Shown here: one piece after another, positions 24,305 through 36,402 of the stretch
Position numbering within the stretch: position 1 is the stretch's first letter
Layout: each line of letters starts with the position of its first letter
Source of the DNA: Pontederia crassipes
Taxonomy: Eukaryota; Streptophyta; Magnoliopsida; Commelinales; Pontederiaceae
Reading direction: 5' to 3'
Assembly (NCBI GenBank): GCA_030549335.1
Contig: CM060188.1
Location: 248,001-312,000, forward strand
DNA: 64,000 bases
Notes under the pieces: generated by a model
Seen by the model: only the letters and a program-made list of their open reading frames with translations
The model's database searches: none
Told to the model about the DNA's origin: nothing
Program-made: the position numbers and the translations under genes

Positions 24305-24881
24305 AATGTACCATGCAACTAATCGATCTGGGCCGTCCTATCGCGGACCTACGGCTATCCCTCTTTCTCCTCCTCATGTCCATCTTACTCACACCCGATT
24401 GCGTCTCCTCCTCTACGATTTTGTCTCTGCGGGCTTCGATCGAGTCACTTAATCTGCTGCGAAGAGCAGGCAAGCTCTGCGTGGTCGTATCTCCTGGTCG
24501 TCCTCGTGTCTGTGAAGAGGGCGTACAAATTGTAACATCTCAAAAATCCACTTCAAAAGTTAGAGGGCGATTAGGAGAATCTGGCAATACTAGCACGTTC
24601 ACTATAACATAATCATAATAAAATAAAGTAATCATTTTTCTTTTAGCGGAAGACTTTTAATAAATCAGCAACTAATGTCATAGAACATAATGAAACATTA
24701 TTCAAAACATCTCTAAACAAATCCTAGAGACTCGTGATTATTTATTCTTATGTCATGTGCAACTTCGCCGTCATGAGTTGACCTATCATCCATCCATTCA
24801 AACAATCAATTACTTGCACGAATCCAGAGTGCAAGATTTCCTAATTAGAGTATGCAAAGGTCATGCAATAATATGTATCCT

Positions 24882-24900
24882 CACTACAACAAACTTAATT
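24882..24900 (+). other. possible CACTA-type terminus
   Basis: CACTACAACAAAC resembles the CACTA transposon end. It is followed by AT-rich DNA with repeated GTGGCTAT/GTGGCAAAT-like words to about 25900. No matching inverted end was found, so this is weak. Confidence 0.25.
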
Positions 24901-25927
24901 TATGGTTACAAGTTATTTCATGAATATAAGCTCAAATATTGTAATTATAAATTATTAATCATAAATAAATTTATGGCAGTTACTCGTGGATATTGATGGC
25001 ATTGTAGCTGATCAATAGCCACAAAGATTATTTTTATGATTGTAAATATCATAATAATCACAAATATTTATGTAAGTATTAAATATTAACAAATGTGGAT
25101 AATGATATCGTTCGTGGCAAATACTTCGATATTGACAATAAAAGTTTCGTGGACGTTATTGATTGACTTTTACGGCTAATTATATTTGTGGCTATTAGCA
25201 TATTTTATTTTCACAAGTATATTCGCACAGTTTTACCAAAATACATCCTACCAAATTAATGTCATGTTCTCATATATACTCAATATCTTTTTCATGACTT
25301 GTGCATGTGGAATTAATCAAGGCAAGCCTCATGCATGAATTTTAATTAATTCAAATGCTTCGAATTATTTCAGTTGTTATTGACTTAATTTAGCTGACTA
25401 ACCCTTATCGAACTTCAAGTCATAAAGTCAATCTTAATATTATTATTCAGACAACTTAGGTGATTAATTAAATCGCACAACTTTATTTAAGTTTAATGTA
25501 AAACAAGAACAATTATTAATGTAATTTTATCAACAAAACATATAAGTAAGTTTTTTATAAAAATCTTATATATCATTTGTCGCAAATTTTAAAAATGTAA
25601 CAAATACATAATATTGCATTCAACAATTAGTTATGAATTTTTTGGGATTAATATTGATGATAAAGAATATAATTTATTATGAAAACAAAAATTTTGGCAA
25701 TTACTTATATTATTTGTCAAAATAAATCTTCAACAATCATTAAACCATTATTGTCACGATATAAATTATTTGTGACTACAAACTCATCAATATTTACAAA
25801 AATAATAATCGTGACTATAACATATAATTATTACCACGAACAAACATATTGTGATTACTAATTTGTCGCTATAAACCATATATGTGGTAAAGCAGGATGC
25901 TACATGACATATATAAATAGTTCATAG

Positions 25928-26479
25928 CAACGTTATAAGACCTGACCCGATCATCGACCCAAATTAATTGTCGAGTCAGGTCGAACCGGTAAAACTCGGT
26001 CAAACTGGATGATCGAATCAGATAATATAAATTAATAAAGAATAAAATAAGTTAAAGTGATTGTTATAATATCTTATTTAACAAAAATATAAAATATAGT
26101 ATATTAAAGAAAATAAAATAATTTAGATTAAATAATATAATAAAGTAACATAAATTAAGTCATCAACATAAATAAAAAAATTTTGTGAGGTAGTTATAAA
26201 TAAAAAATTGTGAAAATTTTTATATATGTGATAAGTGGACATTAAAATATAATTTTCAATATATATAATATGTCTAAATGTTTTAATAATTTTTTTTATG
26301 TTTAAATTTTATTTTCATTTCAACAATTGACCCGACCGGGTCGGTTAAACCCACCGGGTCGGCCGACTGAGCCCAAGTTTTGATCGGGTCAAACCTTTCT
26401 CCGGGTTTCAATCGACCCACGGGCCGTTTTAGGCCCTGAACACCAATCTGACCGATCGGGCCAGGCCGGGATAACATTG
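25928..26479. mobile_element. non-autonomous hAT-like element with 8-bp target duplication
   Basis: 552 bp. The ends are CAACGTTATAAGACCTGACC and, inverted, CAATGTTATCCCGGCCTGGC, followed inward by GCCCGATC-like sequence. The flanking 8-bp repeats are GTTCATAG (25920-25927) and GTTCGTAG (26480-26487), one mismatch. The interior is AT-rich between GC-rich subterminal regions and has no coding potential. A second, damaged, inverted copy lies at about 47353-47790. Confidence 0.7.
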
Positions 26480-26608
26480 GTTCGTAGGCATGAAATAAAT
26501 ATGCATGAATGTCATATCATAATCATATAAATTACATGTCGGACAATTGTTATGCATCAACATAAGTAATGTAAATTGACGTGTAAACATTCTGGCCGAA
26601 GGTTTATG

Positions 26609-26924
<316 letters not shown>

Positions 26925-28386
26925 TTAGTTTTCACTTCGAATTGTATCCCCATGAAAGGAATTTCAAAAAATTACCTAATCGCACATTATCATTGGTTAA
27001 CTAGTACAGTAGGCCGGGCTACCAAGTGACTCGCACTTGTCATTACCTTGCCTCAGTAATATCCTCGGAGTTGCTTTATAATTCGTTGGATTCCACTTTA
27101 GTGGTCATTAGTCCTTTCAGTCAGTCAGTTCAATAACAGTATTTAATCTTATCAATAATTGAAGTCAAGTTGTTGCCCTTATAGTAGGTTAGCTAGTCCT
27201 CGGAGCCAAAGCTCCCATCATCTTAAGGCGTCTAGGAATAGACATATGATTTTTGATAATTCCAAGTGCAGGGCCTCAAAGAAAATTCTAACACACATGG
27301 AGCAGAGCACAGTATTTCCTATCATTGAGTTGAGGGGCGACGAATAATTGTATTTTTCAATTGAGTTAATTATTTGCACAATCATCAAACATATTACGTC
27401 TCTCAGTCTTCATATTTTAACATCATTATGATTGTACATGCATTTCGTATAACTAGGTGTCATATATATCCATCAAGTATCAACACATAGTATAAATACT
27501 TTGAAAATAAGTTTAAACATACCATATTTTCATCTTTCGATCGGGCATGACCATGACAGCGCGGTCATGCCCGTGACCATGGCTGTGAAACAACCTTATG
27601 CTTCCGTGTTGATCACGGCCGTGACAATAGTGTGTCCTTGGCATGACCATGTCACGGTTGTGCTTCTTCTTTCATGGTCGTACGTGTGCGAGTCCATGTT
27701 CGGACTCTTGCCCGCACCCTCGCACGCCGTGTCTAACCTGTCATGACCGTGACAATAACTATCATGGGCTGAGCGAGGCATTTTTGTTTTGGCGGCTTCC
27801 ACCACGGGCTCACGGGCGTGACGTGGGTCGTCAAAGTCGTGACACGATCCGTAGTTTGTCCTTCTAGTCCGATTTTTCATAGATTTTCGTAAAAAATTTT
27901 GGGGCAAATCATATCTAACATTCATTACGATTCAAGCATGATTTACAAGCAATAAGACACCATAAAGGATCAGAAACACAAGAAATCATTCATCCATGGA
28001 GATTTAGGGTTCTCCCTCCAAATCATATAAGAACGTCTTAAACATGAATCATAACATATAGACCCAAGCATGGATCATATCTAAACTATTTCAGATCTCA
28101 TAAATCATACAAAACCCCCACTCCCAATCCAATCATCAAAATCACTGAGAGGGGAAAAGAGTTTGAATCCCTTTTACATCGTTCTAATTATTCATCATCT
28201 TCCTCTTCGTCTTCCTCCTTTTTGTTGCTCAAGATTTCTTTCCTCGAACTATAACCGTCAAGAAAAAAGGTAAACTAATTTATCACTAATAAAATCTGGG
28301 GTGTTACATCATCAATAAAACCGTGCTCCAAAGGTTGGAGCATTTGAATAAGGACATCGGAGTCGGAACAACGAAGGACAACTATA

Positions 28387-28730
28387 GTGGCTCGCCGTCC
28401 CAAGGTGTGTTCTTGTTCATTCATGTTCATCTATGTTGCCACCATTGGAGTGTTTTTTTCGCTAAAATACTTGGAGTTTTGGCTTGCAGATGCTATTGAA
28501 CACAGGGGAGTCGATCTGAAGGTGCGGAAGGAACTGTTAGAAGGGGTCGCCGGCCGGGGAGCTTTTGGTGGCGGGGGAGGGGCAGTGAATGGAGAAGAAG
28601 GGTCATCGGCTGGAAGTGGGGGTGCACGGGGGAGGGAGGAATGAGGATGTGGTGGCGGGGAAGATGCCAAGGCCGACAAAGGGTGAAAAGCGCATGACTC
28701 CGCAGCAGAGGAGGAGAAAGAGGGATCCAA
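28387..28730 (-). pseudogene. GC-rich gene-like fragment near the right inverted repeat
   Basis: The minus strand is open from 28730 to 28431, starting MDPSFSSSAAESCAF and rich in Ser, Pro and Ala like a first exon or transit-peptide region. Further along the same strand (about 28410-28310) another frame reads RRATIVVLRCSDSDVLIQML before the LTR-like block begins. This looks like exon pieces of an unidentified host gene inside the inverted-repeat element. The plus-strand frame over the same bases is the less protein-like one. The product is unknown. Confidence 0.3.
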
Positions 28731-28753
28731 TTAGTATGGTCTCACACTAATAT
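28728..28753 (-). repeat. right 26-bp terminal inverted repeat
   Basis: Inverted partner of 24279-24304 with one mismatch. Confidence 0.65.
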
Positions 28754-29214
<461 letters not shown>

Positions 29215-32200
29215 CTATTTAGATTTGGATTTAGATTTCAGACTTGTGGTCCTCCTCAACGTCTCAAGAACCGAGTGCGCCGTGCAGTAGGCAATGGACT
29301 GCACGGTGACCATGGGATTCACTCCCAGCGCCGTCGGCAGCACGCTGGCGTCCGCCACATACAGCCCTGCCACCTCCCACGTCTCCCCTCTCTGGTCCAC
29401 CGCCGAAGTCCCCGGGTGCACTCCCATTCGGCAGCTCCCCATCTGGTGCGCCGAGCACACCGGCGTCGACAGATCCCAAACCCTCCGCCTGCTCGCCGCC
29501 TTCACGAATCGCTCGAACTGGTGAGAGCTCGCCTCCTTCACCTTCAGCCTCTCCCCCTTACAATGCTGCGTCCCGATCTCCTCCGCTCCCGCGGCCGCCA
29601 TTATCCTCAGCATCTTCTCCACCCCTCTCTTCAAGTGCTCCTCGTCTTCTCTGGCCATGCGGTAGCCGATCGACCCCGACGCATCCACGCTGCCCGACCC
29701 TTTGTCTCTCGCCAGCGCGAAGATGTGCGCAGTTCGCGAGAATCTAGTCATCCGACGCTTGAAGTCGGCGCCGGACACCCATGGCGTAACGGTTGAGAAC
29801 ATCCCCGGGTGGAGGGCCGGCGTTTGGATCACCGCGCCATATCCCGTCGTCTCCACGTTCGACACCACGGTGGACATTGCTGTCAATAAGGCGCCTTCAT
29901 AACTCGTCCTCTTCCCTTCCACCGTCGATGGCTCATCGGCGCCGAGCTTCGGGTGATCGATGGGGAAATAACCCCACACCATTACCACTGGATGGAGGTG
30001 GAGGTTCTTGCCGATGTTGGGGTTTCGCAGACCACTCTTCTTTAGCAACACCGGCGTGCGAAGGGCACCGCAAGACACTACGGTGACCTTCGACTTGACA
30101 ATGCACATTTCCGTCTTTCCCGACGACGCGCTCTGGTACTCGAACAAGACGCCGGTGGCTACGTTCTTCTTCCTTCCTCTGTCCTCGTGAAGCACCCTCA
30201 AGGCCTTGCTTCCCGGGAAGATCACGCCGTTCCCTGAGTCAGCCATGTCGACGAGCCAAGTCTCCAAGGTGCCTTGCTTTTGGCCATCCTTGCACCCGAA
30301 GCAGCACCATCCACAGTCGTGCTCCGGGCGAGCATTCTGCGGGACGTCCACAACAGGGTATCCCAACTCACAGCATCCCCTGCGGAGGACTGCATTGCTG
30401 AGGTTAACGCCGTAGACTCTACGCTGCACGCCCATCCGCTCGCACACCGCGTCCATGGCTTGGGCGTAGGCGTCGCTGCCGAAGAGCTCGAGGCCGTGGT
30501 CGCGCCGCCATTCCGACATCACGTGCTCTGGGGTGCGAAAAGACGCCGACCAGTTGATGGCGGAGCCACCGCCCACGGTGGAGCCGGCGAGGATGACGAC
30601 GCCCATGTCATCCGTGACGAGGATCCCGCCGCCCTCGTACATCCGATCCATGGCGGAGGCCTCGAGGAGGTCGAGGTTGGCGCGCGCGTTATATTCGCCC
30701 TTCTCGAGGACGACCACCTTGTAGCCGGCCTTGGCGAGAACTCCAGCGACGACTCCTCCGCCTGAGCCGGAGCCGACGACGACGGCGTCGCAGTAGACGG
30801 TGGGGATGGGGTTGGAGAAGCCGGCGTGGGCGAGGGGCTTGAGGGAGAGGCCAACGCGGGAGAGCGCGTCGACGGGGGGCGAGAGCAGCAAGGGGTTGTA
30901 GTAGTGGCGGTTGTAGTTGTCCAATTTGCTCGTAGGAGGTGGGCCGTATGTGATATGGGCTATCACCTTGTAAAGAGGCCCATATTGTGTCGGCTCGTCA
31001 TCATCTACGTCGTGGGCGCCCTTTTGATTGGGAAACTTGGGGTCTGGCCCGCAATAACCCAGGGCTTTCCAAACGGGATTCTCTCTCCCTTCATCTATCT
31101 GCACTCCAAACAAATATGATTAATATTAGTGTTATTAATATATATATATATATTGTTATACGGGAAAAAATATTTTTAATTAAACCAGGTTCATGTATCT
31201 GATGCAAGAAAAAATCTAAAAGTAAAAAGATACATGTAAATCTCTTTCTCCACCACGGCTAATTTTAAGAATTAACACACACAATTTTCATATAAATTTA
31301 ATAAATCAACTATAAGATACAGGATTTTAATATATTAATATATATATATATATATATGTTGTATGTATATATAAAGTCGTTCGGTACGTAATTTCAATTA
31401 CTACATCATCATATCATCAATTACTACTTCATTAATTGAAGTGGCATTGGAGAGCGTCCATCCATTCTGGTCCATCCATCAAGATATACGTACTTGCATG
31501 CATGCAAGCTTTCACTACATCTCGATCGGCATCCATACTTTTTGTTGTTGGGCTTCGACATATTTGGTGATTACGTCATAGGACCATTCATCATCAAAAT
31601 CAGAGCAAATTCGGGTAGGGACAAGATCTCGGTCGATCTCGTCCCGACCCGGATTGCTCCGAATTTTCGAAAAATGAGACCCGGTCCCGGAATCGTCCCG
31701 GTCAAATCGGGATAAAAATCGGAAATTCTTGATTATCCCGATTTGATCATAAAAAGGTAAAAGAATAAATAAAATAGCAAAAAAAAGTAATATTATTATA
31801 TAAATATGATAACTATTAATTGAATTATATATATATATGATGATATAATATAATGTATATTTAAATATATATCAAATAAAATATAAAGTTTAGTTAAAAT
31901 AAGCATAAATATACTATTTAAAATTAATTTAATATTAAATATAATTTATTTAATCAGATCGGGACTGAGTCCGAATTATAATAACTCGGATCCGATCCCA
32001 ATCCGATTCCGGTCGAGTCTCAAGAAAATAAGACTCGGTCCCGACCTGATTGGTAACCGGGTTGAAAAAAATCTCAAAATTAGGGCCGAGCTGGACCAGG
32101 GCAACTGGGTCGTCCGGACTCGCGGTCACCCTTAAGACGTGGCACTCTTGACATGGGAAGCATGACGTTTTTTAGCACATTAACTAAAATGAACTTTAGC

Positions 32201-33323
32201 ACATTAACTAAAATGGAGAAGATTAGAAATACTAATTACTCAATTCCTTTTTAATTCGAATAGGGCCGAGCTGGACCAGGGCAACCGGGTCGTCCGGACT
32301 CGCGGTCACCCTTAAGACGTGGCACTCTTGACACGGGAAGCATGACGTTTTTTAGCACATTAACTAAAATGAACTTTAGCACATTAACTAAAATGGAGAA
32401 GATTAGAAATACTAATTACTCAACTCCTTTTTAATTCGAATAGGGCCGAGCTGGACCAGGGCAACCGGGTCGTCCGGACTCGCGGTCACCCTTAAGACGT
32501 GGCACTCTTGACACGGGAAGCATGACGTTTTTTAGCACATTAACTAAAATGAACTTTAGCACATTAACTAAAATGGAGAAGATTAGAAATACTAATTACT
32601 CAACTCCTTTTTAATTCGAATAGGGCCGAGCTGGACTAGGGCAACTGGGTCGTCCGGACTCGCGGTCACCCTTAAGACGTGGCACTCTTGACACGGGAAG
32701 CATGACGTTTTTTAGCACATTAACTAAATGAACTTTAGCACATTAACTAAAATGGAGAAGATTAGAAATACTAATTACTCAACTCCTTTTTAATTCGAAT
32801 AGGGCCGAGCTGGACCAGGGCAACCGGGTCGTCCGGACTCGCGGTCACCCTTAAGACGTGGCACTCTTGACACGGGAAGCATGACGTTTTTTAGCACATT
32901 AACTAAAATGAACTTTAGCACATTAACTAAAATAGAGAAGATTAGAAATACTAATTACTCAACTCCTTTTTAATTCGAATAGGGCCGAACTGGACCAGGG
33001 CAACCGGGTCGTCCGGACTCGTGGTCACCCTTAAGACGTGGCACTCTTGACACGGGAAGCATGACGTTTTTTAGCACATTAACTAAAATGAACTTTAGCA
33101 CATTAACTAAAATGGAGAAGATTAGAAATACTAATTACTCAACTCCTTTTTTAAGTAACAGTACCAGGGTTTTTCAATTCCCCCCTAAACGAGGGTGACT
33201 GTTTGAGTATATATGGAACTGGAAGGGAACAGGGGGTGACAAAAGTACAGCTGACATTGGCATTGATGATGGATCGTTAGCCGTTAGGGGCCATATATGC
33301 TTTGCTTCCTTCCATATATATAC

Positions 33324-33387
<64 letters not shown>

Positions 33388-35778
33388 ATTGCATCGATCT
33401 ACTAACAACTACCTATTCATGTCTCGTGTCTGCCGGGGATCTATTAATTCAATAAATCTGGATCGGATCGACAGTGTATCCGGCCAGCTCTATATATATA
33501 TGTAGTCTGCAAATTATTAACTAGTCAAACCAACTTGGAATTATTTCTTCTCCCTACAACTCATAAATATGTCGACTGGAAATTAATTGCATCATTGACC
33601 GACGCATGCAGCTCCACAAAATAAAAAGAAGAAATCAACTGCAGAAGCCCAACTTCTGATTATAAGTGAATTTATAATAAATGATGGTATAAGAAAATAT
33701 TAGTGAATGGTTATATATTAACCTGACCTTTAAAGTTTAACAAGCAAGACGACATATATATTATCAATATCATAATTAATAATAATAATAATAATAATGA
33801 CATGTGCATCGACTTTGGTTAAAATTCCATGCCTAATTTGTAAATGTAGTAAACCAAGTTTCCAAGATTTAATCGTTCGCAATTGCACGGCCAATACCAT
33901 CATTTTTGGCGTTACAAGTTGCAGTATTTTTATCTGTTGCATGCATTGCATTGCATTGCATTGGGCCCTCCACAGTTTTTTTGCTTGCCTGGTTGTGTCG
34001 TGATCAGTCATCAATGAGTATAAGTGGGAAATTGGAAGGGCAAATAATAATCACGGTATTATGTTATACACCCCCTTCAAATGTACTTTATCACATCACA
34101 TCACATACTGATACATATAATTATATGTATACTTTTCGTTGTCACATCACATCACATAGCTTTACCCTTTTTTCCCCTTATTTTCTTTGGCTGCTAGCTA
34201 TTTGATGAATACTTAGATTTTTGTTGCGTTTCTTAAGTGATTCCTATGATTCTGTGTTTGTTGATGTGAAAAAATAAATGTAATATATTAATTTAATGAG
34301 TGTTTGAATAAAAAAAATATTATAAATATAAAATATAATTTTATTTAAAAACATAGAAGTATAATTTTTTATTAAGAAAAATTGTTAAAAAATCTATTAT
34401 TTAAAAATAAAAATATTTTATAATAACACATATTTAATGAAATATTAATTTTTAATGAAATAAAATAAATAATAAATGATATTATATTAATATGTTCTAA
34501 TAAATATTTTATATTTAATAAATAAATTATATTACATAAAAAATAAAAGAGAGAAAATGGTAAAAAAAATGTCACGTTACAAAAATTTAAAATAGGAAAA
34601 AAAATCAAAGGGTCTGATTTCATCAAACGCCTCCTAAAAGTTGAATTTTATTTCTATCTATTATCATCTTGCCTTCGTCGGAGAGTTTGACAACAAGTAT
34701 AAATGTATCTCTAAATATTATAACTAACAAATTCACGAGCTGATCTCAATTGGCAATTGCCATAATATTCTTATATTACTTGATAAAACCTAACTGATTG
34801 ATCAGATCAGATGCATGTTTTCCCCTTGTTCTTACTGATAATACTCGTGCGTTTCTCCCTTACATTAATTGATAACCAATTACGTCATTTAAGAAATCTA
34901 ATATATATACACACACTTGTCCATCTACATTCGTTAATTTGCATTGCCAACATAAATAAAGTGCATGCAGGAACAATATATAGCTTTCTTCACCCACAAA
35001 AAAATAAATAAATAAAATCATTCATTTTTAAATTACATATAATCACATATAAGTAGGTAATGAATAAATCAATCACTTGAAGTGCATCTACTTCGAGTAG
35101 TATATGATCATTTAAGTAACTAAACCAATACATACGCAGGAACAACAAATTAATTAGCATGCACGATCAACTCGAGGGGCATGAGTAATTAAGTAATGAT
35201 CAGTAACCTAGTTAATTACGTATATAAACTTGCATGATTTATTAAAGTACTAAATAAAATAATTACTCTATGTGACTGCGCTTATAGAGAGAGAAAAAAA
35301 GAAAGAGAGGGAGAGAAAGTAACTTGCCTGAGTGAAGTAGATGAAGACGATGAGAAACTTCAAGGCCCTAAAGAGTTGACGGTAGAGGAAGATGGAGCTG
35401 GTGGCCCATGAAAGCATGATCTCCTCCCTCCGCTTCTGATCCAACTTTGAGAACTTATGCAGGTAAGGGAAGTTGCAGGTCACACTTCTCATCCCGGACA
35501 TGACGAGCGTGCCGTACCAAGTGGAAAGAAGCCACAGGGACAGCCGGAGCAGCCACAACATCGCATGTTCAAACTTCCCCGATATGTACCTTCCGAACTA
35601 ATAGCCATCATGTATAATTACTAATTAAGCACCACTGCAAGCGTTCCCATAATAAGCAAAAACATTTCCTTGCCGACATATCAAATCATTAAATTATATA
35701 CTATACATGTATATAAATAAGTAGTGTTATCTGCATGCATGCATGCATGTGTGCAGCTAAACCAATTAAACCAAAGAA

Positions 35779-35833
<55 letters not shown>

Positions 35834-36402
35834 CAAGCAGGTACAAGAGCGAGAAATTTAAAGGGAAAAGGTGAGATCGATCGGATCGGATCGCATAGCT
35901 CCAGTATATATTTATTACGCATTCATGCGTGCAAGCACGCATCAATATGTGAAGGCTGCAGGTAGCGAGCTAGCAACCGAAAAGTAACGAAGGAAGATAA
36001 ATAAAAATAATTAAAGTAAATGCATGCATATGCAGGTGCATCGATCGCATATCTTACAGTTTCAGGAGTTCCGAGCATGGAGGCAGAGTTGAGGCCAAGC
36101 GTCGGGACGTCCTGGTCGTCACTCTGCAGGTCGATGGAGGGGAGGAGGGTGTCGCACAAAGCTGCGACGGAGTCCATCTCACGAGCAGTGAGATGGTTCC
36201 GCGGCAGAGTCCTTCCCCCGGTATAATCCAAGGAATATTGTTGTCCGCTCCGCTCATTCGCTGCCGTCGTAGCGCCTTGCTCCAAGTCCAAGCTCGAATT
36301 AGGACCGGCGCCGCGGAGGAGCGCCTCCCCCGGATGCCTCAGGGGGCTCATTTCTTGCTGCTGGCGCTGTGGCTGATGGTTATGAACTTGTCTCGACGAC
36401 AT
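29215..36402 (-). CDS. FAO: long-chain-alcohol oxidase (FAO, GMC oxidoreductase)
   Basis: Predicted exons are 36402-36058, 35597-35328 and 31098-29215, all in phase 0, giving 832 residues. The family oxidises long-chain fatty alcohols to aldehydes with FAD, in membranes, in the omega-oxidation and wax/lipid mobilisation route. Exon 1 has the FAO N-terminal motif LTAREMDSVAALCDTLLPSI. Exon 2 carries two hydrophobic segments (about residues 128-150 and 193-205), the likely membrane anchors. Exon 3 has the FAD-binding GSGSGGG (314-320), the GMC motif STVGGGSAINWSASFRTP, and the active-site region HQMGSCRMG (His about 756) with Asn about 799 in GVNPMVTVQS. Intron 1 is GT-AG; intron 2 (35327-31099) begins GC. 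An in-frame ATG at 36498 would add 32 residues. I chose 36402 because family members usually start with a short polar N-terminus. Third positions are very GC-rich. Confidence 0.9.
31610..32080. other. GC-rich-ended repeat unit before the tandem array, possible hAT-type element
   Basis: Sequence rich in GGTCCCGA/ACTCGG words at both ends with an AT-rich middle, the same architecture as the hAT elements elsewhere in the window. Its right end seems to run into the first monomer of the array. No target duplication could be assigned. Confidence 0.3.
32081..33152. repeat. tandem array, six copies of a 180-bp unit
   Basis: Units start at 32081, 32261, 32441, 32621, 32800 and 32980, each beginning TAGGGCCGA. 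Unit 4 is 179 bp through loss of one A, and unit 6 stops after CTCCTTTTT. Units differ at only a few positions, for example GGCAACTGGG in units 1 and 4 against GGCAACCGGG in the others, and GACATGGG only in unit 1. Each unit contains an internal direct repeat of TTAGCACATTAACTAAAATG. The array lies wholly inside FAO intron 2. Confidence 0.97.
33326..33385. repeat. (AT)n microsatellite
   Basis: 60 bases of alternating A and T in FAO intron 2. Confidence 0.95.
35326..35327 (-). promoter_or_regulatory. GC splice donor of FAO intron 2
   Basis: The minus strand reads TTCACTCAG|GCAAGTTAC. The boundary joins Gln 205 to Ile 206 of IDEGRENPVW in phase 0, as FAO alignment demands. The nearest GT, four bases on, would break the frame. 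AG|GCAAGT is the strong consensus of the rare GC-AG introns. Confidence 0.75.
35598..36057 (-). other. FAO intron 1
   Basis: 460 bases, GT (GTAAGA) to AG (ATTAG before TTCGG). It contains an (AT)n run at 35782-35829. Confidence 0.8.
35782..35829. repeat. (AT)n microsatellite
   Basis: About 48 bases of alternating A and T within FAO intron 1. Confidence 0.95.

Larger units (their letters stand above)
31099..35327 (-). other. FAO intron 2
   Basis: The 4.2-kb intron contains a GC-rich unit (about 31610-32080), a 180-bp tandem array (32081-33152), a long (AT)n tract (33326-33385) and AT-rich spacer to 35267. No other gene was seen. Confidence 0.75.

Noticed and set aside
29275..29796. 173-codon plus-strand frame, and other long frames between 29275 and 31202
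   Set aside because: Antisense shadows of the GC-rich FAO exon 3. The minus-strand frame carries the GMC motifs.
32081..33152. CRISPR-like regular repeat
   Set aside because: Units are directly adjacent with no unique spacers, and this is a plant nuclear genome. It is a tandem satellite-like array.
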